Positions 13,479-20,363 of a stretch of 20,363 nt of DNA are shown here, one piece after another; position 1 is the stretch's first letter; the number at the start of each line of letters is the position of its first letter. The position numbers and the translations under genes were made by a program. Source of the DNA: a virus; IMG/VR virus record IMGVR_UViG_3300009414_000100, positions 1 through 20,363 of that record. One strand, written 5' to 3'. The notes under the pieces were generated by a model, which did no database searches, was not told where the DNA came from, and saw only the letters and a list, made by a program, of their open reading frames with translations.

Positions 13479-14740
13479 TCGGCACCTCCCGGATCGTCCA
13501 TCTTTTGCTGGATCGCCAGCTCTCCGTTGAGGTCCACGATACGCTGGGCCTTTATGTGCCGGCTGATTGCCGTGGCAACAGCGCCAGAGATTTTCTCTGC
13601 GGGCTCGTTGCGATACACGGCCACCCGTCCACTTAGAGCGTCCCGGTTCACCGGGCCCTCCCGTGCCACGATCTGGTAAGCGAGCTCGGAGATGGAGAGG
13701 CTCTCTGCGACTACCTCGGTCTCCATTGGGTCTCGCGCCACGACGGAGACGGCGTTCTCGTCGAACCTGATGCCAAAGGCCCGGGGCCGCTGTTTGCCTA
13801 CCAGGTTGACCTTGCGGTGCCAGATCCCCACATCTATGCGCTGATCGCCCTCCTCTCCAGACTTTTTGCACTCCCATATCGATCTTCCACAGTTCAGGGT
13901 ATAGACGCTGCCGAAGATCTTTCCCTCCTTGTTGGTATGCGTGATCGTGAGCGACGTGCCCCCGACCCAGCGCAGCGCCCGGAAATAGTTCAATACTGAT
14001 TCAGCCTCGTCTAATCCTCCACCGGTGGCCAGTCCGAGGGAGTCCACGATAACCATGCTTATCTCATAGCGATCGACCAGGTTTTTAATTAGATCCGCCT
14101 CGCTGGCCAGTGACTGGGTGCAGCGACGGTAGACGATGTTGGACTTGTGCCCGTTGAGGCCCATGCCCGCCTGGAGGTCGCGCACGCGGCCTGCGATCTC
14201 CAGTGTGTCCGTCTCCCAGTCGAGGTATAGCACCCGGCCCGAGTTGATCGTCAGCTCGTGCTGCGTGTCCACATGGCCAGTGTCCATAAGGACAGCCAGC
14301 CACAACGAGAGCATGGACTTCCCGGACCCTCCCGGGCCGAACAGGACGTTGGGCTGGTCTGCCAGCAGCATTGGCTCGATCAGCCACCGGACGTTGGTCG
14401 GAACCGTCACGTCCTTGATGACCACCTCGGGCTCGCCCTCTCGGTAGGCGTCGATCACTCTGCCGGCGAGGCCCTCGATGTAGGCCTCCCAGTCAATGCC
14501 CCAGTCGGCCACGGGCAGCCGCCGGGCCAGCTTGCGCCACCAGGCATCAAGGCCCGACACGGATGTCAGGGTCGGGCTGTTGCGGGCTATGCCGTGCCCG
14601 TCCACCGTGATGGCCATCTCGGCCTTTATGCGGTCACCCGAATCCTTGACTCGCGTGATATGGGCTTCCACTGTATGGCCGGCGATAGTCTGCACGTATA
14701 CATAGCCGGACCCGATCCGGCTGAAGTCTACGGTCGCCAT
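13466..14740 (-). CDS. RepA/DnaB-like AAA ATPase (AAA_25 type)
   Basis: ATG 14740 lies 13 nt inside the end of the preceding gene; 424 residues. Walker A is GPGGSGKS at about 135-142, DWE at about 174-176, and Walker B MVIVDS at about 229-234, with an ITHTNK sensor-like strand about 40 residues later. The C-terminal part (about 345-410) has winged-helix-like features (REGPVNRDALSGRV). RecA-fold ATPases of this family act as replicative helicases or helicase loaders in plasmids and phages. Its place between nuclease genes supports a role in phage replication or recombination. It ends in TGA, showing TGA is a normal stop here. Confidence 0.8.
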   Translation of the reverse strand: MATVDFSRIGSGYVYVQTIAGHTVEAHITRVKDSGDRIKAEMAITVDGHGIARNSPTLTSVSGLDAWWRKLARRLPVADWGIDWEAYIEGLAGRVIDAYREGEPEVVIKDVTVPTNVRWLIEPMLLADQPNVLFGPGGSGKSMLSLWLAVLMDTGHVDTQHELTINSGRVLYLDWETDTLEIAGRVRDLQAGMGLNGHKSNIVYRRCTQSLASEADLIKNLVDRYEISMVIVDSLGLATGGGLDEAESVLNYFRALRWVGGTSLTITHTNKEGKIFGSVYTLNCGRSIWECKKSGEEGDQRIDVGIWHRKVNLVGKQRPRAFGIRFDENAVSVVARDPMETEVVAESLSISELAYQIVAREGPVNRDALSGRVAVYRNEPAEKISGAVATAISRHIKAQRIVDLNGELAIQQKMDDPGGADWTI

Positions 14741-14988
14741 TTGTAGCCTATCCCAGGATTTGGTGGCGGGGCTGGCGTTGGCGACGGAGGCGCAGGGGGC
14801 CTCGGCGCAGGCCTTGGCGGGGCTATAACATTACCAATGCCCACCTCGCCGAGTTCGAGGGCCTGGGTGAGCGTATCCAGCTTCTCCCCGAGCGCCTCGA
14901 GCGCGGAGGCCTTGCGGACCTCCTGCTCGATCGCGTGGCAGGCCTGGCACCAGAGGGTGGTATGTTGGAAGTCGAGGTTACACTCCAT
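14728..14988 (-). CDS. Small CxxC protein with proline-rich tail
   Basis: The start ATG 14988 follows GGAGGG and overlaps the nuclease stop by 11 nt; an ATG at 15009 would extend further into that gene. 86 residues. CQACH at about 14-18 plus Cys3 may bind zinc. Residues about 25-50 are helical (heptad Leu), and the last 30 are Pro/Ala-rich (PRPAPRPPAPPSPTPAPPP), a likely disordered linker. It could bridge the nuclease and the ATPase; no family is recognised. Confidence 0.55.
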   Translation of the reverse strand: MECNLDFQHTTLWCQACHAIEQEVRKASALEALGEKLDTLTQALELGEVGIGNVIAPPRPAPRPPAPPSPTPAPPPNPGIGYKWRP

Positions 14989-15772
14989 TCTTGCGGCCCT
15001 CCAGTGCATGGTAGAAGTGCAGCGCAGCCTGCCACACCTTAGTCAAGCGCCTTTCGTGGTCGTCGATATCCCTGACCTCGAAGTCGGGCACCTCCTTGCC
15101 GAGCCTGATCACCTGGCCGTCCATGTGGCAGTCCCCGGGCACGCTGTTCATAATCGCTTCCCGGTAGGCGTGAACCTGCACCTCGGCCTCATCGTAGATG
15201 GCCTTCGATGTCTTAAAGTCCACTAGCAGGTACGAGCCATTTGGGCGCTTGAACAGCGCATCGATGGTGCCCGCGTGAGCGAGAGGTTGCTCTGAGTAGA
15301 TAGCCGTCTCGGTATCGAGGAGCTCAAGATCCTCCTCGGCATACCACTTGTGATATGCTTCCATCACTGCCTTCAGCTCGGCGGGCACGACTACTGTCTC
15401 GCCCTTCAGCTCTCGCGAGATGAGGTCGTGGGCTGCGCTCCCGAGATCGGCAGCCTCTTGGGCGTCGGTCTTGGGGCGCAGCTTGGCCTCGGCCACGGCG
15501 TTCTCTAGGATGCCGTGTTCGATGGGTTCCCCGAGATGCTCGCCGAGATACTCCGCCATGGCCTCCCGGCCTCGCTTGGCATACCAGTTATAGAGGGCCG
15601 GCTTGGGCCAGACTCGGCCCAGCACGGTCGTGACCGACGGCATCTCCTTGCCGTTCACCACGTAGTGCCTTGCCTTGCGCTTGGTCACTCGATCGATATG
15701 CGTCAGCTCCCAGCTACGCTGAAGCGAGTTCAGGGGTATCCGTTCGGTCGTTAAATAGCGAATCTTGGGCAT
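14978..15772 (-). CDS. RecB/Cas4-like PD-(D/E)XK exonuclease
   Basis: ATG 15772 overlaps the previous TAA stop (TAATG), with GAGGAGGAGG as SD. 264 residues. Motifs in order: GSAAH 111-115, acidic E155, GTID 168-171, VDFKTS 184-189 (D-x-K) and QVHAY 199-203, together the RecB-type nuclease signature. Cys clusters typical of iron-sulfur Cas4 are not seen. Phage enzymes of this type resect DNA ends for recombination. The neighbouring possible ssDNA-binding protein and the ATPase fit a recombination/replication module. Confidence 0.8.
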   Translation of the reverse strand: MPKIRYLTTERIPLNSLQRSWELTHIDRVTKRKARHYVVNGKEMPSVTTVLGRVWPKPALYNWYAKRGREAMAEYLGEHLGEPIEHGILENAVAEAKLRPKTDAQEAADLGSAAHDLISRELKGETVVVPAELKAVMEAYHKWYAEEDLELLDTETAIYSEQPLAHAGTIDALFKRPNGSYLLVDFKTSKAIYDEAEVQVHAYREAIMNSVPGDCHMDGQVIRLGKEVPDFEVRDIDDHERRLTKVWQAALHFYHALEGRKNGV

Positions 15773-16299
15773 TAGACCTCCTCCTCAAATAGCGAATCTT
15801 GCTCTTCGGTAACCGTCTCGATGATCTCTTCAATGGGCTCGCTGTAGCTATTGGTTAGTATCGCCTCGTACTCATCGGTGAGGTGGGCAATAGCGGCGGT
15901 CAGGTTTGTGACCTGGGTCTTGCCGGTCACCGACGCGCTGACGATCTCTATCGCGCCCTTGAAGGCGACGGCCCGGGCGATCTGGGCGTCCTTGCTGCCT
16001 GCCATAGGCGGTGCAGCGGCAGGGCTGCCGGCCTCTACGGTCTTGGCAGTGGTTACGTAGCGATTTGTGTAGACTACCCCGTTTTTGCCCGTGGACTCTT
16101 CCTCGGCGTAGTCGATATCCCAGACCGGGCGCTGATCGGGCGGCAGGGACTCATGCTGCCGCAGCGCGTCCGTGAGGGCCTTGTGGTCCTTGGTTCGGGC
16201 ACCAAGCCAGACCTTCCCATCGGCTCCTTGGATGGAAAATTTTGTGAGCCAGTCCAGCTTCTGGTCCAGCCGATCAAGAGTTCCTATGATTTTAGGCAT
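15772..16299 (-). CDS. Putative single-stranded-DNA-binding protein
   Basis: ATG 16299 after the SD AGGAGG inside the preceding gene's end; 175 residues. The N-terminal part (about 1-90) has beta-strand patterns compatible with an OB fold (KVWLGARTK; PVWDIDYAEEES; YTNRYVTTAKT), and the C-terminus is acidic and ends DSLFEEEV, like the acidic tips through which SSB proteins bind partners. It lies directly before the RecB-like nuclease. Sequence-level support is weak; a recombination mediator is an alternative. Confidence 0.4.
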   Translation of the reverse strand: MPKIIGTLDRLDQKLDWLTKFSIQGADGKVWLGARTKDHKALTDALRQHESLPPDQRPVWDIDYAEEESTGKNGVVYTNRYVTTAKTVEAGSPAAAPPMAGSKDAQIARAVAFKGAIEIVSASVTGKTQVTNLTAAIAHLTDEYEAILTNSYSEPIEEIIETVTEEQDSLFEEEV

Positions 16300-16300
16300 A

Positions 16301-16531
16301 CTATTCCTCCTGCTTTTTGATGGGATAGCCGAGTTCCCTGAGATGGCGGGAGTTGAAGAACAGGGTCCGCCCTAGCTTCAGCGCTTGGCGCTCATATTCG
16401 TTCGTCCCGGAATACCGGTACAGTCGCTGGAGCGATTGCGGGTGCAGCCCAATCAGGGCCGCAGCCGTCTCCAGCTTCCAGTACTCAGTATCACCGGATC
16501 GAAAGCCGGTTTCAGTTAAGTTGACTTCCAC
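16301..16531 (-). CDS. Excisionase/MerR-like HTH protein
   Basis: GTG 16531 after GGGAGG (9 nt). 76 residues. About 17-60 (YWKLETAAALIGLHPQSLQR...ALKLGRTLFF) matches the winged-helix DNA-binding fold of excisionase-type proteins ('AA.lIGvs..tl...G'). Such small HTH proteins regulate early phage genes or excision. No integrase is visible in the window, so a regulatory role seems more likely. It overlaps the preceding gene's 3' end by 20 nt. Confidence 0.65.
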   Translation of the reverse strand: MEVNLTETGFRSGDTEYWKLETAAALIGLHPQSLQRLYRYSGTNEYERQALKLGRTLFFNSRHLRELGYPIKKQEE

Positions 16532-17213
16532 GCTGCTTACCTCCCGTTAGGGCTTGAGCCAGCGACGCGCGCTGCTTTGTAGTCTCCGCCCACTGGGCCT
16601 GGAGCCGCACGAGGGTTTCTTCCATGGTTACGATTGCCTGGATCGCCTTCAGGGCCGCCTCGACCTGCTCGACGAGGCTATAGGCCTCGAGCTCCATCTG
16701 CCGCAGGCGATCGACGAGCTGCGCGGGTTTCTCTTCCGTGACTGTAGCCACAGCCTCACGGGTTTCGCCGGGGGCGGGAGCGGTAACGAGTACCGGCGCG
16801 GCGGCATTTGCATCATTGCCCTTCGCAGCGGCTTTGCTTACCTCCTCGCTTGCGTAGGACCCTCGCTCGTATACTCGCTTCCGGGTCCCTTTGATCGAGA
16901 TGCAGCGCTTACACGATCCCTCGTGCGCTCCCAGGGCCGTTGCGATCTTTTCGTTCCAGATGTATAACCCGCAGGCCGTCTGCCGCGTCCACTTTTCCTC
17001 GGGCCCCGGTGCGTTGCGAGTCACGAGCCGGGTGCCATGGTCGCTCGCTAGTTTTTCAAGCCATGGCCCGGCGGCGTGCCGCCTGGAGAAAGACGCCAGG
17101 GTCTCGGTTAGCCCGTGGATCACGACTTGCATGGCCCCCAGTCGCTCGAGTTTCCTGCGGATTTTCCCTGCGCCGTATGTGTGCTTTGACCTGAATTTTA
17201 CCCAAGCTGCCAT
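16512..17213 (-). CDS. Hypothetical protein with Cys pair and C-terminal coiled coil
   Basis: ATG 17213 follows GAGGAGG. 233 residues. The first half is basic with single Cys82 and CKRC at about 100-103. A Pro/Ala-rich linker (about 130-160) leads to a predicted coiled coil (about 165-220, LVDRLRQMELEAYSLVEQVE). No enzyme motif is recognised. It could be a DNA-associated structural or regulatory protein of the early region. Confidence 0.55.
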   Translation of the reverse strand: MAAWVKFRSKHTYGAGKIRRKLERLGAMQVVIHGLTETLASFSRRHAAGPWLEKLASDHGTRLVTRNAPGPEEKWTRQTACGLYIWNEKIATALGAHEGSCKRCISIKGTRKRVYERGSYASEEVSKAAAKGNDANAAAPVLVTAPAPGETREAVATVTEEKPAQLVDRLRQMELEAYSLVEQVEAALKAIQAIVTMEETLVRLQAQWAETTKQRASLAQALTGGKQRGSQLN

Positions 17214-17227
17214 TTCATACCTCCTCG

Positions 17228-17413
17228 TTAGCTTTTAGTTCTTAGAAACGGACGCAGCTTCCAAGCCGCGTGATCGTGTTGGCAGTGCGCGCATCGCCCG
17301 ACCAGCCAGCCTGGCCGCGTGTACACGGGCTTGAGCGGCGTCATGCGCCCGTAGTCCGCGCACCATGGGCATCGCAGCGCGGCGATCTGCTCCTTCGTAG
17401 GGTCCTCGTTCAT
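17228..17413 (-). CDS. Small zinc-ribbon protein (61 aa)
   Basis: ATG 17413 overlaps the previous stop (ATGA) and follows AAAGGAGG. CPWC at about 15-18 and CAHC at about 41-44 make a four-Cys zinc ribbon, with HDH following. Likely a small nucleic-acid or protein-binding factor; function unknown. Confidence 0.65.
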   Translation of the reverse strand: MNEDPTKEQIAALRCPWCADYGRMTPLKPVYTRPGWLVGRCAHCQHDHAAWKLRPFLRTKS

Positions 17414-17883
17414 CTCACCTCCTTTCTGGCCAGCTCGTTCAGGATTTCGACCCCAGGGCCATACTTTTTGACGAGGTGTTCTTTCACGACCTCAGAGTAT
17501 TTGCGCTTCAGGAAGTGGTATTCGCTATGCTGGTAAGTCTCGGCTGGGATGCGAAAGAGCGTCTGGGTTCGGCACCTCCTTTTCAAGTCCCGCTGCTCCA
17601 AGACATCATCCACCAGTTGGCCGATGTACGAGTCGAGGTTATGGTTGTGTGTCTCGCCCTCGTAGGACCAAGTGTGCGTTGCCGCCTCGGCTTCCATCCG
17701 ATCGAGTAAAGCTACATCCCAGCGGCCCTCCTTGTTGCGGACATCCACATCGTTGTTGCCCCCGTGACCTGCGTTCCTGGTCTCGCCTACCTTCTTGCCG
17801 TCAGCGTAGAGGCTAGCCGCGAAAGCGACCGTCTCCTGGGACAGACCGGCGTAGATCCTGACGTTCTTCAGAGTGATATCCAT
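17410..17883 (-). CDS. Hypothetical early protein (157 aa)
   Basis: ATG 17883 overlaps the previous TAA (TAATG). The N-terminal 45 residues (ITLKNVRIYAGLSQETVAF...) form a beta-rich segment; the rest is helical and basic with EHLVKKYG and HNHN. Similar proteins beginning 'VRIYAGLSxET' are common in phages and plasmids, often without known function. It is paired with the next upstream gene. Confidence 0.6.
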   Translation of the reverse strand: MDITLKNVRIYAGLSQETVAFAASLYADGKKVGETRNAGHGGNNDVDVRNKEGRWDVALLDRMEAEAATHTWSYEGETHNHNLDSYIGQLVDDVLEQRDLKRRCRTQTLFRIPAETYQHSEYHFLKRKYSEVVKEHLVKKYGPGVEILNELARKEVR

Positions 17884-18293
17884 TATGCAGTCACCTTTTC
17901 TTTCTGATTGAGCAACTCAGCTAGTTCAATATTGCGGTTGATGGTCTCTACCGTGAATTTGTAACCCTGCCCGCTGAGGACGTTATCAGCGCTGACGGGA
18001 TACTTCCGCCTTCTCAGGTTAAAGCCCGTAACTTTGAACTCGTCCCCATTGGACTTGAATATATAACCCACGTTGAATTTCGCTCCAAGCAACTCAGCAT
18101 CCCTGTTGGCGACCTTCTCCGCCATTGCAGGCACGTCTAGCTTGAAACTGAGGGTGGCTGTATGTCCGCCGTACCTGCCATTGCCATATGATGCCGTCAG
18201 GCCGTACTTGTTCACGGCCCGTTGGATCACTCCAGCAAGTTCCTCACTGAGTATCCTGCACTCTGCTCGCCCTATGTTCTTCATCTTAGCCAT
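17883..18293 (-). CDS. Hypothetical early protein (136 aa), first gene after the promoter
   Basis: The start is ATG 18293, 6 nt after the SD GAGGAGG; an upstream in-frame ATG at 18356 would overlap the promoter's -10 box, so it is rejected. The protein is beta-rich in the middle (ATLSFKLDVP; FKVTGFNLRRRKYP) with an N-terminal helix (RILSEELAGVIQRAVNKYG). It is the first gene of the leftward transcript and is likely expressed early. Family known only as hypothetical phage/plasmid proteins. Confidence 0.6.
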   Translation of the reverse strand: MAKMKNIGRAECRILSEELAGVIQRAVNKYGLTASYGNGRYGGHTATLSFKLDVPAMAEKVANRDAELLGAKFNVGYIFKSNGDEFKVTGFNLRRRKYPVSADNVLSGQGYKFTVETINRNIELAELLNQKEKVTA

Positions 18294-18354
18294 TTTGACC
18301 TCCTCTATTATTATAGCTGCTCGGCGAGACACGCTAGCTGTCCCACTACACCTC

Positions 18355-18383
18355 ATTGTAGCTAATTACAGGTGTTTAGTCAA
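18355..18383 (-). promoter_or_regulatory. Strong sigma70-type promoter for the leftward operon
   Basis: On the minus strand, TTGACT (18383-18378) and TACAAT (18360-18355) are separated by exactly 17 nt, near the consensus. Transcription would start near 18347, about 55 nt before ATG 18293. The -35 box overlaps the stop codons of the methyltransferase and of the overlapping +1 ORF. It probably drives the genes from 18293 down to 12519 separately from the upstream ones. Confidence 0.75.
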
Positions 18384-19413
18384 GCATTCCCTCCTTTCTG
18401 GCTACTAAGTATGATCCAAGCAAGGCCTCCCACTGCCGGAACGACTGCGTTGCCAAGGGCGCGGAGTCGTCGGGCCACTGAGGGGGCAGGCCCATCAGGT
18501 AGGACACAAACAGCGGGTTGAGCCGAAGGCACTTGTGCGAGCAGGCGTGCCCATCCGGCGTGGTCGCCTGGTCCTGGCGGATAGAGAGGTAGAGTTCCCT
18601 CGGGCGTGATGGCTTCTTCTTCTTCGCGCCATCGAACTGCTTGTGATCTCGCGCTGCCGGCGTGGGCCAGTTCTGAGCCACCTCCCCGAGATACAGCGGC
18701 ACTGTGTCCTGGTTTGCGTTCCTCTTGCGGAATGCCGCGCTCTTCGCCATTGTTTCTGGCGATCGAGGCCGATCCAGGGCCGTCGGCGTGGGCCAGTGCG
18801 TGCCCCCCGCCTGCATAGCTAGAGGTGTCCCGCCCTGCGCGTACTTGTTCTGCCTCATGGTCGCCGAGTCCTGCGTTGGCGTACCCCATAGCCTCGTTGC
18901 GGTAGGCCAGGAAGAAGAGTCGTTGCCTCTTATGCGGAGCGCCTGTTTCTGCCGCAGTAAAGAGTCCTTCCTGAGTGCTGTAGCCCACGCCGAGAAGCTG
19001 GGGCCGGATGGTGTGGTAGTAGTGGGAGAGCATCTTTCGACTGGCGACGTTTTCCATAAAGAGAGCTGGATACCCGAGGCCTTCTGCGATCCGTGCGACT
19101 GCGGGCCACAGGTTGCGTTCGTCATCAGCTCCTCGTTGTTGGCCGGCGGTTGACCAGGGCTGGCAGGGCGGGGAGCCAGCGATGAGATCCACTCGGCCAC
19201 GCCACGGTTGAGGGTTGAAGGACGTAATGTCAGACCAGATAGGGCACGGATCGATGGAGCCGTCTGCCATGCGCGCCGCAAGGATCGAGGCGACGCCGAT
19301 TTCCCGTTCCACCATGCACACCGTTCTAGTAGGGAGGACACTTCGCAATCCGAGGTCCAGTCCTCCGATGCCCGAACAGATGCTGAGGACGTTGACGGTA
19401 CGTGCAGCCACAT
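18376..19413 (-). CDS. ORF in another frame overlapping the whole methyltransferase gene (possible overprinted protein)
   Basis: This frame has no stop for 345 codons from ATG 19413, which lies in a TAATG junction with the previous gene, like other starts of this operon, and shares the methyltransferase's SD. The C-terminal half reads WPTPTALDRP, NWPTPAARDHK and LNPLFVSYLMGLPPQWP, ending SFRQWEALLG. I recall phage proteins with repeated WPTPTA and a 'LNPxWVEWLMGxPxGW' ending; they are often annotated near methyltransferases. The N-terminal half looks unlike a protein (for example SSASVRASEDWTSD). GC-rich genes can leave open shadow frames, so coding is uncertain. Confidence 0.4.
   Translation of the reverse strand: MWLHVPSTSSASVRASEDWTSDCEVSSLLERCAWWNGKSASPRSLRRAWQTAPSIRALSGLTLRPSTLNRGVAEWISSLAPRPASPGQPPANNEELMTNATCGPQSHGSQKASGIQLSLWKTSPVERCSPTTTTPSGPSFSAWATALRKDSLLRQKQALRIRGNDSSSWPTATRLWGTPTQDSATMRQNKYAQGGTPLAMQAGGTHWPTPTALDRPRSPETMAKSAAFRKRNANQDTVPLYLGEVAQNWPTPAARDHKQFDGAKKKKPSRPRELYLSIRQDQATTPDGHACSHKCLRLNPLFVSYLMGLPPQWPDDSAPLATQSFRQWEALLGSYLVARKEGMLD
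18380..19411 (-). CDS. C5-cytosine DNA methyltransferase
   Basis: The start GTG 19411 is the in-frame start next to SD GGAGG; the longer frame runs into the preceding gene. 343 residues. Motif I SICSGIGGLDLG (about 10-21), motif IV GSPPCQPWS with catalytic Cys83, ENV (about 120-122), motif VIII PHKRQRLFFLA, and motif X LRALGNAVVPAV near the end. The target-recognition region (about 175-300) is rich in 'LAHADG'-like repeats. It adds methyl groups to cytosine in DNA, probably protecting phage DNA from host restriction. The whole gene is overlapped by an open +1 frame (see the next entry). Confidence 0.9.
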   Translation of the reverse strand: MAARTVNVLSICSGIGGLDLGLRSVLPTRTVCMVEREIGVASILAARMADGSIDPCPIWSDITSFNPQPWRGRVDLIAGSPPCQPWSTAGQQRGADDERNLWPAVARIAEGLGYPALFMENVASRKMLSHYYHTIRPQLLGVGYSTQEGLFTAAETGAPHKRQRLFFLAYRNEAMGYANAGLGDHEAEQVRAGRDTSSYAGGGHALAHADGPGSASIARNNGEERGIPQEERKPGHSAAVSRGGGSELAHAGSARSQAVRWREEEEAITPEGTLPLYPPGPGDHAGWARLLAQVPSAQPAVCVLPDGPAPSVARRLRALGNAVVPAVGGLAWIILSSQKGGNA

Positions 19414-19652
19414 TATTTCCTCCAATCAAAGGGGCTTGTGAGGTCCCGCTCACCCATATCGTGAGCAAGGTCGATGGTATACAGGTCCGAGTGCGCCCAC
19501 TCTGTGATTCCACAGTCGCCACATTCCCAGGCGGCCAGCTTGCCGCAGCGAGGGCAGACGGTGAGAGGCGTGTTGTCATCAGCTTCTATCCCGCAACAAC
19601 GCGAGATAGGATTAGACTCTGACTCTGAGTTGGTTGTGCAAGTGTGTGTCAT
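19413..19652 (-). CDS. Small zinc-ribbon protein (79 aa)
   Basis: ATG 19652 overlaps the previous stop (ATGA) and follows GAGGAGG. CPRC at about 33-36 and CGDC at about 44-47 make a zinc ribbon; additional Cys occur near the N-terminus (RCCG). Its TAA stop overlaps the ATG of the following overlapping frame. Function unknown; such proteins are common in phage early regions. Confidence 0.65.
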   Translation of the reverse strand: MTHTCTTNSESESNPISRCCGIEADDNTPLTVCPRCGKLAAWECGDCGITEWAHSDLYTIDLAHDMGERDLTSPFDWRK

Positions 19653-19885
19653 AGCTCCTCCTCGGCGCGTTCTTTTGCTGCTGCGATCTCGATGGCGTGA
19701 ACCATGATATCCACCGGCACCAGGATCGGAGTATTATCCTCGCCGGCGAACATTGCCATGCACGGGATTAGGTCATTGGTTATGTATCCCAATGTGTATG
19801 TGATCAGCCTACCGGTCACGGGTTCGATGAATTCCCAACACGGCCTGTCGGCTGTGATGATCGGCTCTCTTCCTGTCTGTGTCAT
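19649..19885 (-). CDS. Hypothetical early protein (78 aa)
   Basis: ATG 19885 overlaps the previous stop (ATGA) with SD AGGAGG. About 15-60 is beta-rich (CWEFIEPVTGRLITYTLGYI; LVPVDIMVHAIEIA), followed by a charged helix. No family recognised; neighbours show it is translated by coupling in the upstream part of the early block. Confidence 0.55.
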   Translation of the reverse strand: MTQTGREPIITADRPCWEFIEPVTGRLITYTLGYITNDLIPCMAMFAGEDNTPILVPVDIMVHAIEIAAAKERAEEEL

Positions 19886-20103
19886 CTCACCTCCTCCTGG
19901 CCCGTGGCCTTGGGTTCGTGATAGGAAGCCGCGTCGAAGTCAGAGATATCCCCGTCCCGTGCCTCGGCCCGTGTGCGGTAGCCGTATCGGCTCACGTTGG
20001 TGACGTATTGGAGCCCGGTCCATACGTTTGTGTACCAGAGACCATCAGTGGGATTTTGTCGGACATCCCGATGTATGGGGTTGCCGTTCTGGTCAAATTT
20101 CAT
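19882..20103 (-). CDS. Hypothetical early protein (73 aa)
   Basis: The start ATG 20103 overlaps the preceding gene's end by 11 nt; an earlier in-frame ATG at 20199 would overlap it by 107 nt. Mixed composition with aromatic residues (GLWYTNVWTGLQYVTNVSRYGYRTR trimmed: WYTNVWTGLQY, RYGYRTR). Function unknown. Confidence 0.5.
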   Translation of the reverse strand: MKFDQNGNPIHRDVRQNPTDGLWYTNVWTGLQYVTNVSRYGYRTRAEARDGDISDFDAASYHEPKATGQEEVR

Positions 20104-20362
20104 CGAGTTCACCCTGGCCCGTGGCCCTGGCGATTGCGGCTTCGGCTTGCGCCCACGGTATTGCGTCGTAGGTTCGCCCATCGTCATCATGGACGCCAAA
20201 GTTTACGTTCTCGATGGACTCTACCAGCGCCGTCAACGCGGACAATAGATCGGACGCACTGGCGATCAGGCGTGCCTCACCAGGGGTCCGAGCTTGGACC
20301 ACAAGGTTGTGATCCTGATCGAGGACGGCGGTAGGCACTGCGAGGTGGACGGTCCACTTCAT
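20093..20362 (-). CDS. Hypothetical phage early protein (89 aa)
   Basis: ATG 20362 sits at the window edge, so its SD is not visible. The C-terminal half (SDLLSALTALVESIENV...AIARATG) has the pattern of a common small phage protein with unknown function that often precedes replication genes. An earlier start outside the window cannot be excluded. It ends in TGA overlapping the next ATG region. Confidence 0.6.
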   Translation of the reverse strand: MKWTVHLAVPTAVLDQDHNLVVQARTPGEARLIASASDLLSALTALVESIENVNFGVHDDDGRTYDAIPWAQAEAAIARATGQGELDEI

Positions 20363-20363
20363 C

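Noticed and set aside
1-20363. tRNA genes, CRISPR arrays, insertion sequences, integrase and attachment sites
   Set aside because: No cloverleaf-like sequence, regular spaced repeats, transposase or integrase motifs were seen on reading; a tRNA-Sec gene in particular was looked for and not found.

Overview
The window looks like part of an uncultivated tailed bacteriophage genome (Caudoviricetes; the virion genes look podovirus-like, by inference). A rightward late block (about 1-12532) carries virion genes: end of a scaffold-like protein, major capsid protein, small head proteins, an adaptor-like protein, a large beta-rich 'nozzle'-like protein, a repetitive fibre and a cluster of tiny membrane proteins that could be holins. 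A leftward early block (12519-20362) carries DNA metabolism genes: C5-cytosine methyltransferase, small zinc proteins, an excisionase-like HTH protein, a possible ssDNA-binding protein, a RecB/Cas4-like nuclease, a RepA/DnaB-like AAA ATPase, a TubC-like/zinc protein and a VRR-NUC nuclease. The two blocks converge and overlap at 12519-12532. Portal, terminase, DNA polymerase and integrase are not visible here.

The most striking element is at 6874-7338, between virion genes. One reading frame, interrupted only by two TGA codons, encodes a ferredoxin-thioredoxin reductase (FTR) catalytic subunit. In the known family the motifs are CPC...CPC...CHC: four cysteines hold the 4Fe-4S cluster and two (Cys57 and Cys87 in the Synechocystis enzyme) form the redox-active disulfide. 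Here the four cluster cysteines are encoded by TGC or TGT, while exactly the two redox-active positions are TGA (motifs CP-TGA and CI-TGA). After each TGA, at the same 13-nt distance, lies a perfect 7-bp hairpin whose loop contains GU, which resembles a bacterial SECIS element. TGA is a normal stop in many other genes of the window. The best reading is a phage-encoded, double-selenocysteine FTR. Ordinary gene calling would break it into three meaningless pieces.

This implies a host that can insert selenocysteine (SelA/SelB/SelD and tRNA-Sec must come from the host or from the phage outside this window). The moderately high GC content, the SD motifs (AGGAGG) and a consensus sigma70-type promoter (18383-18355) fit a bacterial host; its taxon cannot be fixed from the sequence.

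The leftward genes are tightly coupled through ATGA or TAATG junctions. A strong promoter just after the methyltransferase gene probably drives everything from 18293 leftward. Other unusual points are a +1-frame ORF running through the whole methyltransferase gene and sharing its ribosome binding site, a tandem fibre repeat conserved in protein but almost fully recoded in DNA, a capsid-derived peptide inside a zinc-finger protein, and competing hairpins ahead of a base-compositionally distinct virion gene.
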